From assembly GCA_038503035.1 (NCBI GenBank), contig JAVSML010025180.1, positions 558,001-622,000 of the forward strand: a stretch of 64,000 bases of DNA, given 5' to 3'. Position numbers and translations under genes: made by a program. Under the pieces are notes generated by a model. The model had not been told where the DNA came from, did not search any database, and worked only from the letters and a program-made list of their open reading frames with translations. Positions 28,434 to 41,600 of the stretch are shown here, piece by piece; position 1 is the first letter of the stretch; each line of letters opens with the position of its first letter. The stretch is from Crocodylus rhombifer (lineage: Eukaryota; Chordata; Crocodylia; Crocodylidae).

Positions 28434-28505
28434 TAAGTAAGCCCATTTCCCTGAGCCTTTCCTCCTAAGTCATGTTTCCCAGCTCTCTAACCATTTTTGC
28501 TTTCC

Positions 28506-29493
28506 TTACTTTTCTTTTTTGTGACTGATTTGAAACAATCCAGCTTTTGGCAGGGAGTGTACATTTAAAATATAATTTGAACACTAAACAATAATTTGAA
28601 TAATTCTTCATTCCCTTTGTCACATTTGTGTCTTTCCCACGAGAGAAGCTGGTGATGCTAGGAAATGGTGACACCAATTGCACACAATGTTTTTGTGTGT
28701 TTGGTAAATGTTTTGCTAAGGTTTTTAAGTTACTTGTGTTTATTGCTGGGTTTTGTAATTCTAATAATAGTCTCATCATTTCAAAGGCCACTTCCTAGCT
28801 GACTCCTGCCCTGTAACTGGCAGAGTGCCTATCACCAGTCCATGTAGGATCAGTTGTGAAATCAGAGCTGTAGAGTGTTAATAGAAAATTCATACCACAT
28901 TTGGTTATCATTGTGAAAAATTCCATAAATTAAACCTAGTCTGCTTTGAATATTTGATCTTTGAGGTAACAGCTACTTCAAGAAGAAGTCTGTTGTGGGT
29001 AGAACATGTAGCAGTGTCATTCTTCCCTCTTAGTCAGCATTCAGCCACCAGCATTTAATTGAAATATTGAATCAAGGTCCTCTTTTCAGGCAGCAAAGCT
29101 CCCATAGGAAAAAGGGTGTGTTTGTTATATTCCTCTAACTTAATTAGAAGCTACTTACGCCTAATTTACTAGATTGAATGAGAGCAACTGATCTAAATTC
29201 TTTGCACATTCTAATGTTTTTAACATTGCTTGCATTGGTACACTGAAGCTCCTGGGAATATGTTTTCACTGTTTTCTTTACTAGACAATGAACAAACTGG
29301 TCATTTGTAATCAGTGTGACTGATGTATGTGCATAACTTCATTTATGCCAATAGGAATTATGCAAACAAAACACAATTTTCATTTGAGTTTCTCTATTTT
29401 ACTATCATTCTGCTTTAAGACAGCTGAATGTTTGTCTTCAAATAAGTATAACCAATGGTAAAACATTTTGTTTCATACAATAATGTTTTGTAT
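28506..29493. other. Intergenic between RNF7 promoter and the LRR gene 3' end
   Basis: AT-rich, no exon or repeat recognised. Confidence 0.5.
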
Positions 29494-29499
29494 TTTATT
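29494..29499 (-). terminator. Poly(A) signal AATAAA of the LRR gene (candidate)
   Basis: Minus-strand AATAAA lying 28 bases beyond the candidate stop codon of the LRR gene. Its closeness supports 29528-29658 as the terminal exon, although the hexamer is frequent in such AT-rich DNA. Confidence 0.4.
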
Positions 29500-29527
29500 C
29501 CTATACGATGGAGTAAATTGAAAAAAA

Positions 29528-29658
29528 TTACACACAAAAACTGTAGTATTTAGAAAGGCAGAGAGCCATGTTAAGAAATAATCTGCTGAAGTATATTATT
29601 TTTTTTTGTACACAGTCCCATCTGCAGGAAAATGTAGTCTTAACAATCACTTTGTTGT
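29528..29658 (-). CDS. LRR gene terminal exon (candidate)
   Basis: Acceptor CTTTTTTCTTTCAG, then 131 bases to stop TAA, phase 1 in. It reads (D)NKVIVKTTFSCRWDCVQKKI then IYFSRLFLNMALCLSKYYSF. The phase fits and a poly(A) signal follows closely, but the Cys/Phe-rich tail is unusual for the family. An internal frameshift at the TTTT run near 29632, or a different last exon in the 6-kb gap, cannot be excluded. Confidence 0.45.
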
Positions 29659-32600
29659 CTGAAAGAAAAAAGGTAATGAATATAAATATACATTTTGTGT
29701 TATGTGCATGATTGATCTGAAATGTATGACATATGGAGATCTCAGTCTCACAAACACTTATGTAATGTGCATGAAAGTTAAATGCATTTAGTGGCATAAT
29801 TTGTTCATGAAGTGTTTGAAGTTAATGGGAAAGGGCAACTCTTCAGGTTCATTTTTTGTGTTTTAATTCTCAAAGCATGATGGTCTTATATTGATTTAAA
29901 ACAAAATTTTAACAAAATGTTCAAAATAATTTTGTAATATCTGGTTCAGAATGATTTTAGAATGAAAAGCATTTACCTGTGATACCATTTTAAATAATTT
30001 ACATAGAAATATATATATATTTTAAACTGTGTTCCTTTCCAAATTTTAAACACTGATGTATATAGGCCTTCTGATCTACATGCACAGATCCCTGGGTCTT
30101 TGCTGATCACCATGGATTTGAGTGAATCTATGTAAAGAAAGAATGTAGAGTCAAATCCTAATGGCTTTCCCACATTTGGAAATTTATTGAAGTAACCATT
30201 CTTGAATAATTAAACTGTTGTAAATCAAAAAGCTTTTGAGGCTAACTTGGAAATAATGTTGACCACCTCGGGGTTTGTATCAAAATAACTATTCCTGCAT
30301 AGTTATTCTGGAAAGTCTTTTGGGAAATTTCTTAATGTAGCTAAGATTGTAAAATAGATTACAGTTTATCAGTCACTTTGCTTAGACCAGTGATTCTCAG
30401 CCAGGGTCCTGCAGCACCCTGGTGTACCATGAGTTCCTTGCAAGGGTGCCAACGTGCGGTACACAGTGTTAGCACTGTTAGGTGTGCAAACATGGGCTGC
30501 ATGCAGATGTTAAAAAAAAAAAAAGCGCTTTACCAGAAGAAGCAGCAAGTTACTTCAACCTTGCTCCTCAATGTCTGTATAGATTGGGCACTTCAGTAGA
30601 GCTTTTATCTAATAGGAGAGTCAATCAGCTATTAAATAAAAGTGCCAAAAAAGCCCCACTAAAGCAACCATTCTGTACAGACTTGGGTGAGCTGGGTCCA
30701 ACTAATGCAGTGTGCCATGCCTTCTCCCACGGCCCCGTGTCCCATGCGCTGGGATCTCTGTGGGAGCATGCTGAGTTTAAAGTAAAGCATTGTTTTTGGG
30801 AAGGTGTGGGGGTAACATTTCTGCAAGCATCCATGATTCACAAGATGAACCCAGAGATTTCAAACAGGAGTCCATAGTGTTAAAATTTTTCTGATGTGTC
30901 ATGGTCTGAGTTCTTTGCAACAGAAAAAATGCTCTATTATTTTTCCATAGTAAAAATAAACCTGTGAAAACTAAGAGCTGGCTTTTTTTGAAGGGTGCTT
31001 TGAGTTTAATGAGGGGTGCCTTGAATTTAACAACATTGAAAACCACTGGCTTAATACCATATAGACAAAATTAATCTGAGACCTTTTTTTATTATGATAT
31101 ACCTATATTTACCCACATCCAAGACAACTTTGAATTTAAGATAACTCCCTGATAAGTATATACTAACGATTTGTACTAGAAATGAGTTATAATTTTCCCT
31201 TTATAAAACCCACTAAGTGGAAGATCATCTTAAATTATTCTCCATTACTGCTGCATCAGGGCAAGCAGTGGTAGGGGGCCAGGTGGTAAGGGAGTTAAGT
31301 AGCCTGACCCCTTCACCACATGTCCTCCTCCCACTGCCTGCCCTACACTGGCACCTGCACCCTCCAGGATCTGCTCCCTAGCCAGTTGCCCCCCTGTGGT
31401 GCCTGCTTCCCCCCCTGTACCTTGCCCCCTGCCACTTGCCCAGCTGTGCCTGCCCCCAACCACCATTTGTCCCAACAGCAACTGCTCCCTATGCCAGATC
31501 AGAGCCAGAGTTGGAGCTGCAGCAAATGCCTGACCACCCCCACTAGCCTTATACTAGAATTCATGTGGTTTCCAACCATATGTTGAAAGGGGGAGGGACT
31601 CGTGGATTGGATTAAATACAGTACTAATACAGTGATGCAATGTTTAAGTTGCAAGTAGTGGGAATGCTTAAGCCCCTCTCCCCACTGATTTTATTTTTAA
31701 ACAGTGTTCAGTTCTAGTCTAAGATCAGTGTAACTTTTGTTTAAATAAAACCAGGATTTTAAATTTAATCTCTATCTTTTTCATATCAGAAACAGAATTA
31801 ATTTTACTATGTAGCTGAGTGGATTCATATTCCATTATAAATGCTCTCAGAAAATGGCAAAGTTTCTGAAGGCAAGAATCCTTACCTGGCAGTTCTAACA
31901 AAAGAATAGCCCATAAGTGTTTTCTAGATGATTGCAGTAAGCCAGAGTACTTTGGTATTTTTTTCCCTTGCATCTTACATCTGAGTATCTTGAATTGAAT
32001 TTACAGTGCACTGCATAATTAGCAGGGATCCTGGTTTTCTCTGTTTAAAAATCACAAGTCTTCTAATAAAAACACAAATTCTCTTATTAAAGCCTCCAAA
32101 ACCCATGTTTTTCCATGATTAAAATGAATTGCCACTATATATAGGTATCAGTTGAACACAATGTTTTATTGATATAGTTACAACTTTAAGCAATTTGGAA
32201 GTCTACTAGTGCCTCAGTCTATAACAAAATACATTCTAAATACCTATACATTTTGGCATTTGATTTTGGGTTTTTTATTATGGAAAATCAGAGCTACCGC
32301 TGCCCCCTTTGCTCACCAGGATGTGGGTCCAGCTGTGGCTGTTCCCCCAACACTGCTTTGTGGTGCCAAGCAGCCCTGATATGTTGGTGCTCTGCAAATG
32401 CACATGGCGCCCCATGCCTGATTGTCCTCCTCCTGATTTCCCCCCAGCTCCTTGCAGGCTGGAACTCCACCAGCCTACAAGGGGAAACCTGCCATTTCCT
32501 ACATTCTTCTCCTGAGAAATTCTGTGTTTTTCTTCTGAAAATGTTTTACCATGTTTTACTGTGGTGAATGGAAAACCCGGATCCCTGGTAATTAGACATT

Positions 32601-35600
32601 GGCACTAGGGTTGCCAACCCTCCAGGATTGCCCTGGAGTCTCCTGGAATTAGAAATAAATCTCCAGGAGACTGCTGAGACTCACCCAGGAGATAAATGCT
32701 AGGGCATTCATTAAAATAAATATTAAATGTTGAATCTGATTTATATAGTAGGGCAGTGGATTTTTAAAATGTAATAGTAATGTACATTTGCCTTCCTGAT
32801 GTAAAGTCATTAATGTCATTATGTCATGTGATGAAACCTCCCGGAATAGATTCAAATAGAGTTGGCAAGCCTAACTGGTCCATGGAAAGTTGTATAGGAG
32901 AGAACCCTATCTGGTGCATGGGAGAAAACCTCAGGCAGACATCCTGGTAAAGGCTTACTTACTAAAAATTGCTCTTTGAAATGTACAGTCTGCACACTGC
33001 TTCTCTGTGGAAGCCATAGGGCAGGAAAATAGCTACTTCTACTGGGGTTTATTGGAGCAATGTCATAAAGGAAAGCAGAGGGTCTAAGGGTATGAACTGC
33101 CCTTGTTTCTCAGTTAGGTATTGATTGTCAATATTAACAACTTAAATATTGATGTTGATTTTTTCCCTGCTGATTATTTTAACAAAAATATTCCAGCTGC
33201 TGGGAAATTCTGAGTAGAACTTTTGACTAGAAGTAGATGTTAGTGAAGTAGATAACACCAGTTCCCCTGTATCTCTTCTGATTTTTGCATGTGTAATTTT
33301 ATGCACATACGTTATACACCGTATGAACAAAACCCTACATATCTGGATTAATTTATGTGTTTTTATGATGGCACACTAAACTGCTCTTTTGATGGAAAAG
33401 CAACAAGTATATAGATTTACCTTTTTCTTTTTCTTTCTAGTTGACTTGGACTTCTTGCCATTCTTGAAAATAGATCCAAAAGTTTCTGAGGAAATCTGGT
33501 ATGTAACCTTAATGGTTAAGTTGGGCATCTTTGCTGTAGAGACAATGAAAAATATACTCTCCTCTTTTCTAATAAGCAGGTATTCATACTTTTCAACCCT
33601 CTACCTCAGCAATATTCCCCAGAACAGAATTCCACCACAAATTCCAAATTTCTATAGTGGTTTTGATTGGCCTGTCACCAGAATAGAGATCCTCTTGCCA
33701 GCTACTTTGCTTTCAAACAAACACCCACACAGTCAAATGGGTTGCCAACTGGCTGGAGGGCCGCACCCAGAGGGTGGTAGTGGATGGGTCCTTCTCAACC
33801 TGGAAGGACGTGGGCAGTGGGGTTCCGCAGGGCTCTGTCCTCGGGCCCGCACTGTTCAACATCTTCATCAGTGATTTGGACAAGGGGGTAAAAAGCACCC
33901 TGTTCAAATTTGCTGATGACACTAAGATGTGGGGGGACGTGGGCACACTGGAAAGATGCAACAGGCTACAATCAGACCTAGACAGGTTACAAGGGTGGGC
34001 GGATGAAAATAGGATGGGTTTCAACACAAACAAGTGCAAGGTGATGCACCTCGGGAGGAACAACCAGCACCATACCTACAGGTTAGGGAACTCCCCTCTT
34101 GTCAGCACGGAGGCGGAAAAGGATCTTGGGGTCATCATTGACTCCAAGATGAACATGGGCCGGCAGCGTGGGGAGGCAGTAAGGAAGGCCAACCGCACCT
34201 TGGCATGCATCCACAGATGCATCTCGAGCAGGTCCAAAGAGGTGATCCTCCCCCTCTATGCGGTACTGGTCAGGCCGCAGTTGGAGTACTGTGTCCAGTT
34301 CTGGGTGCCACACTTCAAGAGGGATGTTCACAGCATGGAAAGGGTCCAGAGGAGGGCCACTCGTATGATCAGGGGACAACAGGGCAGGCCCTATGAGGAG
34401 AAGCTACGGGACCTGAACCTGTTCAGCCTCCAAAAGAGAAGGCTGAGGGGGGATCTTGTGGCCTGTTATAAACTAGTCAGGGGGGATCAGCAGGCATTGG
34501 GGGAGTCCCTGTTTCCCTGAGCACCACCAGGAGTGACCAGGAATAACGGTCACAAGCTGGCAGAGGGTAGGTTTAGGTTAGATATCAGGAGGCACTACTT
34601 CACGGTCAGGGTGGCTAGGGTCTGGAACCAACTTCCAAGAGAAGTGGTGCAGGCTCCTACCCTGGGGATTTTTAAGAGGAGGTTAGACGAACACCTTGCT
34701 GGGGTCGTTTGACCCCAGTATTCTTTCCTGCCATGGCAGGGGGTCAGACTAGATGATCTGCTCAGGTCCCTTCCGACCCTAGAAACTATGAAACAACTTG
34801 TCTTGCATTTAAAGATCCTGAAATTTACAATTCTATACCAATGGATATTTGATTATTCAACAGCAGCAATCCTTCAGAGAAAAAATGTTTGAACTAGATG
34901 TTCGACTTCATTAAAATTCTGTGGGTGTGGATGGGCCTATTTGAGCCAGCAAATAGGAAGGAGTATCAGCTCTATAGGAAGGGAGGGAGTTTGAATATGT
35001 GCGGGAAAGGATAAAAACAAGGTACAGCAAGAAGAAGCAGATAAGAGTGGTATGGCACTGCAAAGGGCTAGACATTTTAAAATATTTTCACTTAATTTAT
35101 TAATACTTAGAACCTTTACTTCGACCCAGATCTGTACACTATGCGTCACCATTTGAGGGATCTAGATCCTTGGTGCAGACTTGTTCTTTACATTCACCAC
35201 ACTACAAGCATAGCAAACCTGAAAACAGGTCTCTGTTTCCTTGATGTTTGCTTCAGTGAGAATTCTCTAAGATAAACAAAGTTGTACTATAGTTTAAATG
35301 GCACTGAATTTGTATAGATTCAATACAACTTGAACTTAAATATAACATCCATCATTGCCTAAGGCAAAATAAACAATTAGGACGCTGACAGACTGGGAGA
35401 AAAATAACCAAAAAAACCCATGTGCTTTAATGGATGCAGCAACGCATTACTGTACGTCAGCTGGGCTCTTCAGTGTCTGTAGAGATTGGGTGCTTCAGTG
35501 GGGCTTTTGGGGGCTTTTAGCTAAAGCGGATTCAATCACCTATTAGATAAAAACACCAAAAAAGCCCCACTAAAGTGCCCAGTCTCTACAGATATTGGGA

Positions 35601-38600
35601 AAGCCAGGTGCAACTAATGTACTGCCTTTTCTGGACATGCACTAGACTCCACGTGAAAGTAAAGCACCATTTTTTCCCATGTCTGCAGTCAGCCTTAAAT
35701 AAAAGGTGAAGTAGTTTTTAAAATTCAAGGATGGAAGTTGGAAACATTTTACCATTTAGTCTCTCCTTAAGAGCATCCTTTACGTCAGCTGAACAAAGTT
35801 CTCCAATAGCATTGCCATCCAGGTCTAGTTCCATTAAGTGTTCAGAGTACTTGATTAGGCTGAATTAAAAACAACAAAGACTGAAAACTGTTTTAAGTAA
35901 AAAAGAAACAATGTTATACATATGATCTAAGTATTCTAGTGTAATATATAATTAATGCCAAGGACTTTTTATTTTATTTACATAAAATTATCTACCACTA
36001 TTATTTCAAGGGGGAAGATTAATGCAATGTAATGGCTGTTCCTGCTTGTGTAGTTGCAAATACAAGACTGTCCATGTTTCCACAATAAATCTGCATTCCT
36101 GAGGAGGTATACCTTGATTTAAAAGTTTGATTTATAACAAAACTTCATAGATATTTAGGTCAGAAGGGACTAATTAGACAATTTAGTCTGACGTCCTGCT
36201 TGACATGTATAGTAAGATTTCACCCAGTTACATTTATCAAGTCAGGAGTATTTTGAAATATAATTGGAGGAAAACAAGTCCACAATTTTTTTTAAAGTAC
36301 ATTATAGTATAAACAAGAGAGAGACTGTGAGGGTAAAATCTAATATTCTGCTGGACATTGTGATGGGTGGGGTAGAGGAAAAGAAAGGTGCTTTCTCTTA
36401 TCCTCCTTAACTCCCTCACACAGTACAGAACCCTCTGCACTGTAAAAAGCCTGAAGAGAAACAGATTGTGTTCAAAGGGGTAGCATATGGCAAAGGGCTG
36501 GACAGGGAGTGAAATTCCACGCATCCTGTCTTCTGCTTCAGAGTAGTAGTAGTATCACTACCCACAGCTGGTGGTTAGTGGTGTGTGCGTGTATGTGAGA
36601 CATTAGATTTGCAGATTGTTTGGTAGATCCACCAGTTACTTTTACAAATCCACTGCATGCCTCATTTTTGGCACAGCGGGTAGCAACCCTACCAAGCAAT
36701 TTTCTGCTACATCCGTATTCCTAATTAAAAGTTAGAAGCCTATGGGTACTGCAGGCAAAAACAAACAGCAGCAGATAAGAACAACCTAGGAAATAGAGCA
36801 CAAAGAGATTATAGAAGGAGCTGGAGAAAATATGCAGACTTTTTGTAACACTTTTACAAAAAAATAAGCAAGATCCAACTCATGCCCTCTTTACTCATGC
36901 AAATAGTCCTGCTTGCATGACTGAAGTAAGCAGGATTTGACCTTATAGCTGTAAAAAGCTTTAAAGGATAACAAGTGATTAAAATGAAAATTAAAAGTGG
37001 ATTCCAGGGCTGATTAAAGTATGAGAAATTCTACCAATATTTTGCCCAGAATTGTTAATACCTTTACAGTCATACAAATACTAAATTTGTAAGATTGTTG
37101 GGAAATCTTCATTAAAGATTTTCTAATATAAAAGTGGAATTTTATTCATATTTATATTCTAGTGGCAGCTACAGAGCAATATGGTAACCAGAACCAGCAA
37201 TATAATAACTAACTTGATTCTACAACCTGCTTTACCCTGAGTTAACAGGGAGAACAGAAAATGGCATATGAGAAACTGTGTGGGTCAGAAAACCTTCAGT
37301 AAATACATAAATAGGTAGGGAACAAAACAAAGGATACAGAAACATCATCCAAAGTGGAGACAAAGACTTAAAGGGCCATGAAGAGCTGTGACTGATGTAA
37401 GAAGTCATCTCCACTAAAGAACTTTTGACCCAATCAGAAAGGAACTTAGACTGTGCTAGGGATCAAAGGCACTGTCAGTATGTCTTGGAATTAAGGTGAT
37501 CTACCTGGCTCTCAAATGATCAAAAATTTTTGAGAGAGGGAGAGAGAGCGTGAGAGAGAACCAAGATTCCAGGGCTAGTACAAATGAGCTTTGTAGAATG
37601 AACACATCCACAGTTGCCTTTTTGTTATGTTTCTGTTTTGATGAAAAATAATTCTTTTGGGAGAAGATCATCTAATGCACTGGGAATTTGGACAGAGAGT
37701 GTATATGTCTCTTTTATCCATCTAGTGAGTTATTAGGTTCTTACACAGTATCATAAATCATCCCTTCCCACTTATTACATGTTCCACAATTCACATTTAA
37801 TGAGGGAAGCCTGTGACTACTACTATGTTGTGGGGTTTTTTGCTTCAAAAAAATCTTTTTCACAATCGAGTCAAAGAAATACATCCACATTTTTTTGTTA
37901 ATAGCTTACTAAATTAAAAACTGCGTGAACTCCAAGACCATATTTTGTCCTCCTTTTCCTCTTCCATCTATGCCATTGTCAGCCAAACGTAATTTAACTA
38001 ACCATGAACCAATTTCTGGATTCTTTTTTCTTTTTTTAGATCCTTCAAGTAAAAAAAAGTATATGTCAAGATTATATACCATATTAAAGTACAGTTAACA
38101 AGAGTAAGCACAAGAGTAGCAAGAGTAAAGTATATACTGAAGAGGTGAAAGGATATACAGGATATATACTTGAAAAAACAGGTAACAATGCACACAAGAT
38201 AATACAAATGTCCCCTTCCCTACATTAATTTATTCCTGCCCAGTTGCCCCAGTCAGGGAACAAATATGGAGTTGATATATTTACATTTAACGGGATTCAA
38301 TGATGCTTATATTGTGCATTTATTTCTGCTTATGTATGCATTAGGTTTATATGCTGCCCCAGGCTCAAGGCCTCAGCTTAGGCATAAAATAAGTTGTATT
38401 TACTTTTTTTACTGTAATGTTTTAAATAAATATACCACAACTATTTGAAGGCAATAATAAGGCAATACAGGGTTTGGCTCTCTGATGATGATGTATCAGG
38501 AGGAAAAACTCCACTTGACTTTTAAATTCCAGGATGAGCTGGCATCAGTTAGAGTTATGGAGTGGAAAAACTTTTTTTTTTTTTTTTAATGAGCATGTCT

Positions 38601-41600
38601 AGAGTCAGACAGGCAATAAAAATGGAACCCCATGATGCCACAGATGATAGTGGGAATCATGAAATGCTACCAGCACTTTCTCTCCTGATCTGCATAGTAA
38701 AGCCTTAACAGTGATAAAAAGAATTTGCTGTCAGCAGCACATAAAATAAATTAGGATTGTTGAGGAAAGATGAATTTGGTAATCTTAAAAATCAAGGTAA
38801 AATAAAAACCACCTGGACTTTAAGCATGAGAAATGTTTGCATACAACATTACAAATCATCTTAATGTGGCTTTTTTTCAAAAGATGGAGCAATTAAACCA
38901 TCAAAGGAAACAATATGGCTGTGAAAACAGAGTGCATCCTCTTACAAAATGCAGTTAATTATTTTAGCACTCACTGCCAGTACAAGGCAAGATTGCACTG
39001 AATTCAAGAAAAGTTTTTGTTGTGAGTCATGTTCTCTTTTTAAGATGCTCTGCTAGGTCTCAGATCAAGTAATTAGAAAAAAAAATCCTGTAAAATAGCT
39101 TTGTATTTTCTGACAACCTAATAGGTTACTAAGGAATTCCCCTGATCTCTCAGCATTTATGTATGCAGAACTCCCACTGAAGTCTGTAGGGGCTTTACAT
39201 GTATGGTGTGTGCAGTGACTGCAAAACAAGGCCTGAAAGGAAGAAAACTAAACAACAGGGTATTTCTGTTGAGTCATGTAGTTAGCTAGGAAATATTTCT
39301 CAAAAAAGGGAGTTTTCCAGTATATATATAGATATAGATATATAATATAGATATACTTGCCAAATATATATATATGGAATTAGAAATTACTAATTATATT
39401 TTTAAACAAAGTACTTGGCAAATCCTGGACCTGGATTTTCACTACAAGTGTTGATGTGACATCACTTACAATATTAAAGCAGGGCAAAAACATGAGATGA
39501 ACAGAGTGATATTTTCACAAGGAAGTTGGAGCATGGAGCAAATGTTGTGCAACATTAAGTCCAGTCAGCCACAGTCCTAAAAGGTGCAACATGAAATGTC
39601 TGAGTACTAGTTCTCTGTGCAGGATTGCTTGGTAACATTCATTAGGAGCCACAGCACACAAACTATCTTGTGTTCTGGGCAGATGGGGCTCCTTTGTTGT
39701 GTAAGCTAGCACACTGTCTGTGTATCTCTCAATGGCCTCTAGATGCTGTAGAAACAACGTAATCATGTGTGGAGCAGAGGAAGAGTGGCTCCCTGCATCC
39801 CTTTTTACCTCTTTGTGGACCAGTGGGTATCACAATAATTAGGAATTTAAGAATTTTATCTTACATTTAATTTACCAGGTTTCCTGTAGTTTAAAGAGAC
39901 TGTCTAACTGTTGGCCTACAAGCCACAGTAGGCAAGGACGTGGGCCTGGCAATCCACATACCACCTGTGTATCCCACGTGGCAGAGGACCACATACCATC
40001 CTTGTCGCCTGTGCAGCAAGGAGTGGGCTGCTGTAAGCAGGCAGTTCTGCTTGTGCAGTGGGGAGGGGCAGAGCTGTTTCTAGAGAGGTGCGGGGCCTGG
40101 GGCAAATGAGCTTGTGTGGGGCTCCTTTAACACTGTGCGGGGCCATGGGACCCCCACAAAGGCAGAGCACTGTAGTGCCATAGCAATGAAATTTGGTGGA
40201 CAAGCTGCTCTGAGCAGACGCAAAGCTGACAGCGTAAGGTGAGAAGGGGTGAGGAGGGGGTAGCAAGTGGATAGACGTTTCTTCTGTGGCATGGGGCTGA
40301 GCCGCCACCTCCAGGTGGGCCCTGTGAGTAGGACTGCAGCTGCTCTGCCCGGCTCCATGGGCCCCCGCCCAAAGCACGAGGCCTGGGGAGGTCGTCCCAA
40401 TTTGCCCAACCCAAGGGACAGCTCTGGGGAGGGGGCTGCTCCTACAGCATGCAGCCTGTATATTATGTGGCCCCCTGTCACAAAGTTGGACACCTCTGGT
40501 TTAAAGAACAAAAAAGATCACAAATAATCTAACTTGATATTTGCTTCTTTGTGCCAATAACCATGACATCAGTAACAGCCTCCTAGATTCTGGAGTAGCA
40601 GGAATCCATTTTTATGCACAGCTAATACTTAATTGTTGAGCTTCATGCATGTGCCAACATTCTACAGCAGAGCAGTACATGAAAAAGTATAGTTATGGTA
40701 CCTGCTATTTGGTTTGGGATATCAAGTGTATGGAGCATTATTTTATTTCTGTGATATCTTTGCAATATTATTGGATGGTGATGTTTGATCTGAGAGCAAA
40801 GGGTGTGTAATATTTTGCAAGCAAGCTTGTCTTCCCAAGGCAATAATGTGAACTAGAATGTGATAGTATACAAGAAATAGGAGTTACATAAAGGATATCT
40901 TAAAAATAAAAATCAAGGTTTTTGTGAAGAGTAACTAATAACTATCTTCAGCAAATAGAATCTGTGGCTTTAAGTACAGTTCTACTCTGAGAAAATGGCA
41001 CAATTAGGTTCTATGTCAGCTATTTCTCAATTATTTCATATTCATTCAGTTTACTCATACAAATTTAGTTTTCTAACTGCCATTTCTGCAAATATATCAT
41101 AGGTATGGAAAGACATGTCAGAACAAATCTCCTGGATCTGGATTCCTGATGATCATATACAAGAACAAAAACCCAGTTTAATTTTCAAATCCAAGGATGA
41201 ATTGGCATTACTGAGAATTGAGGGGGAGGTGGGGAGGGGGAAGTCTTTACTTGTAAATTGAACATGAAAGTGTTGGGCTCACAAACAGACAATTAAAAAT
41301 GGAACCCCTTTACGGTCACTTTTCAGAATAGCTGAACCACTAATGTGGTTTTACAATAAGCAGGGTTAAAAATTCCTCAGTAAAAGAGGAACTTTAATTA
41401 TCAGAAAATGGGATTTTCCTTTATCTGAACCTCTCAACCAAGAAGTGCCAGACCCCAAATACATGTGTATGCCAATTCACTTGTGGTTTTAACAATCAGC
41501 TATACAATGGGTCTGATTTGAGTTCTGCAAGTTCACAGCCATGACAAGGGGAGGACTGTTGTTAGGAGTCACTGCCTTCCTCACTGCTTGTGTGTCTTAA

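Larger units (their letters stand above)
27320..28505 (-). mobile_element. CR1 fragment, minus orientation, interrupted by two later insertions
   Basis: CR1 sequence (reverse strand) runs 27320-27439, resumes at 28010-28167, and again at 28434-28505. The pieces rejoin logically across a hAT-like insert (27440-28009) and a MITE (28168-28433). The CR1 must therefore be older than both. Confidence 0.7.

Noticed and set aside
39515..39766. 83-codon minus-strand frame as a possible missing LRR exon
   Set aside because: No LRR pattern, and the phase chain is already complete with 42009-42098 and 37910-38042.
40643..40843. Possible extra LRR exon ending ATAGCAG|GTACC
   Set aside because: No acceptor with a pyrimidine tract, no LRR pattern, and not needed by the phase chain.
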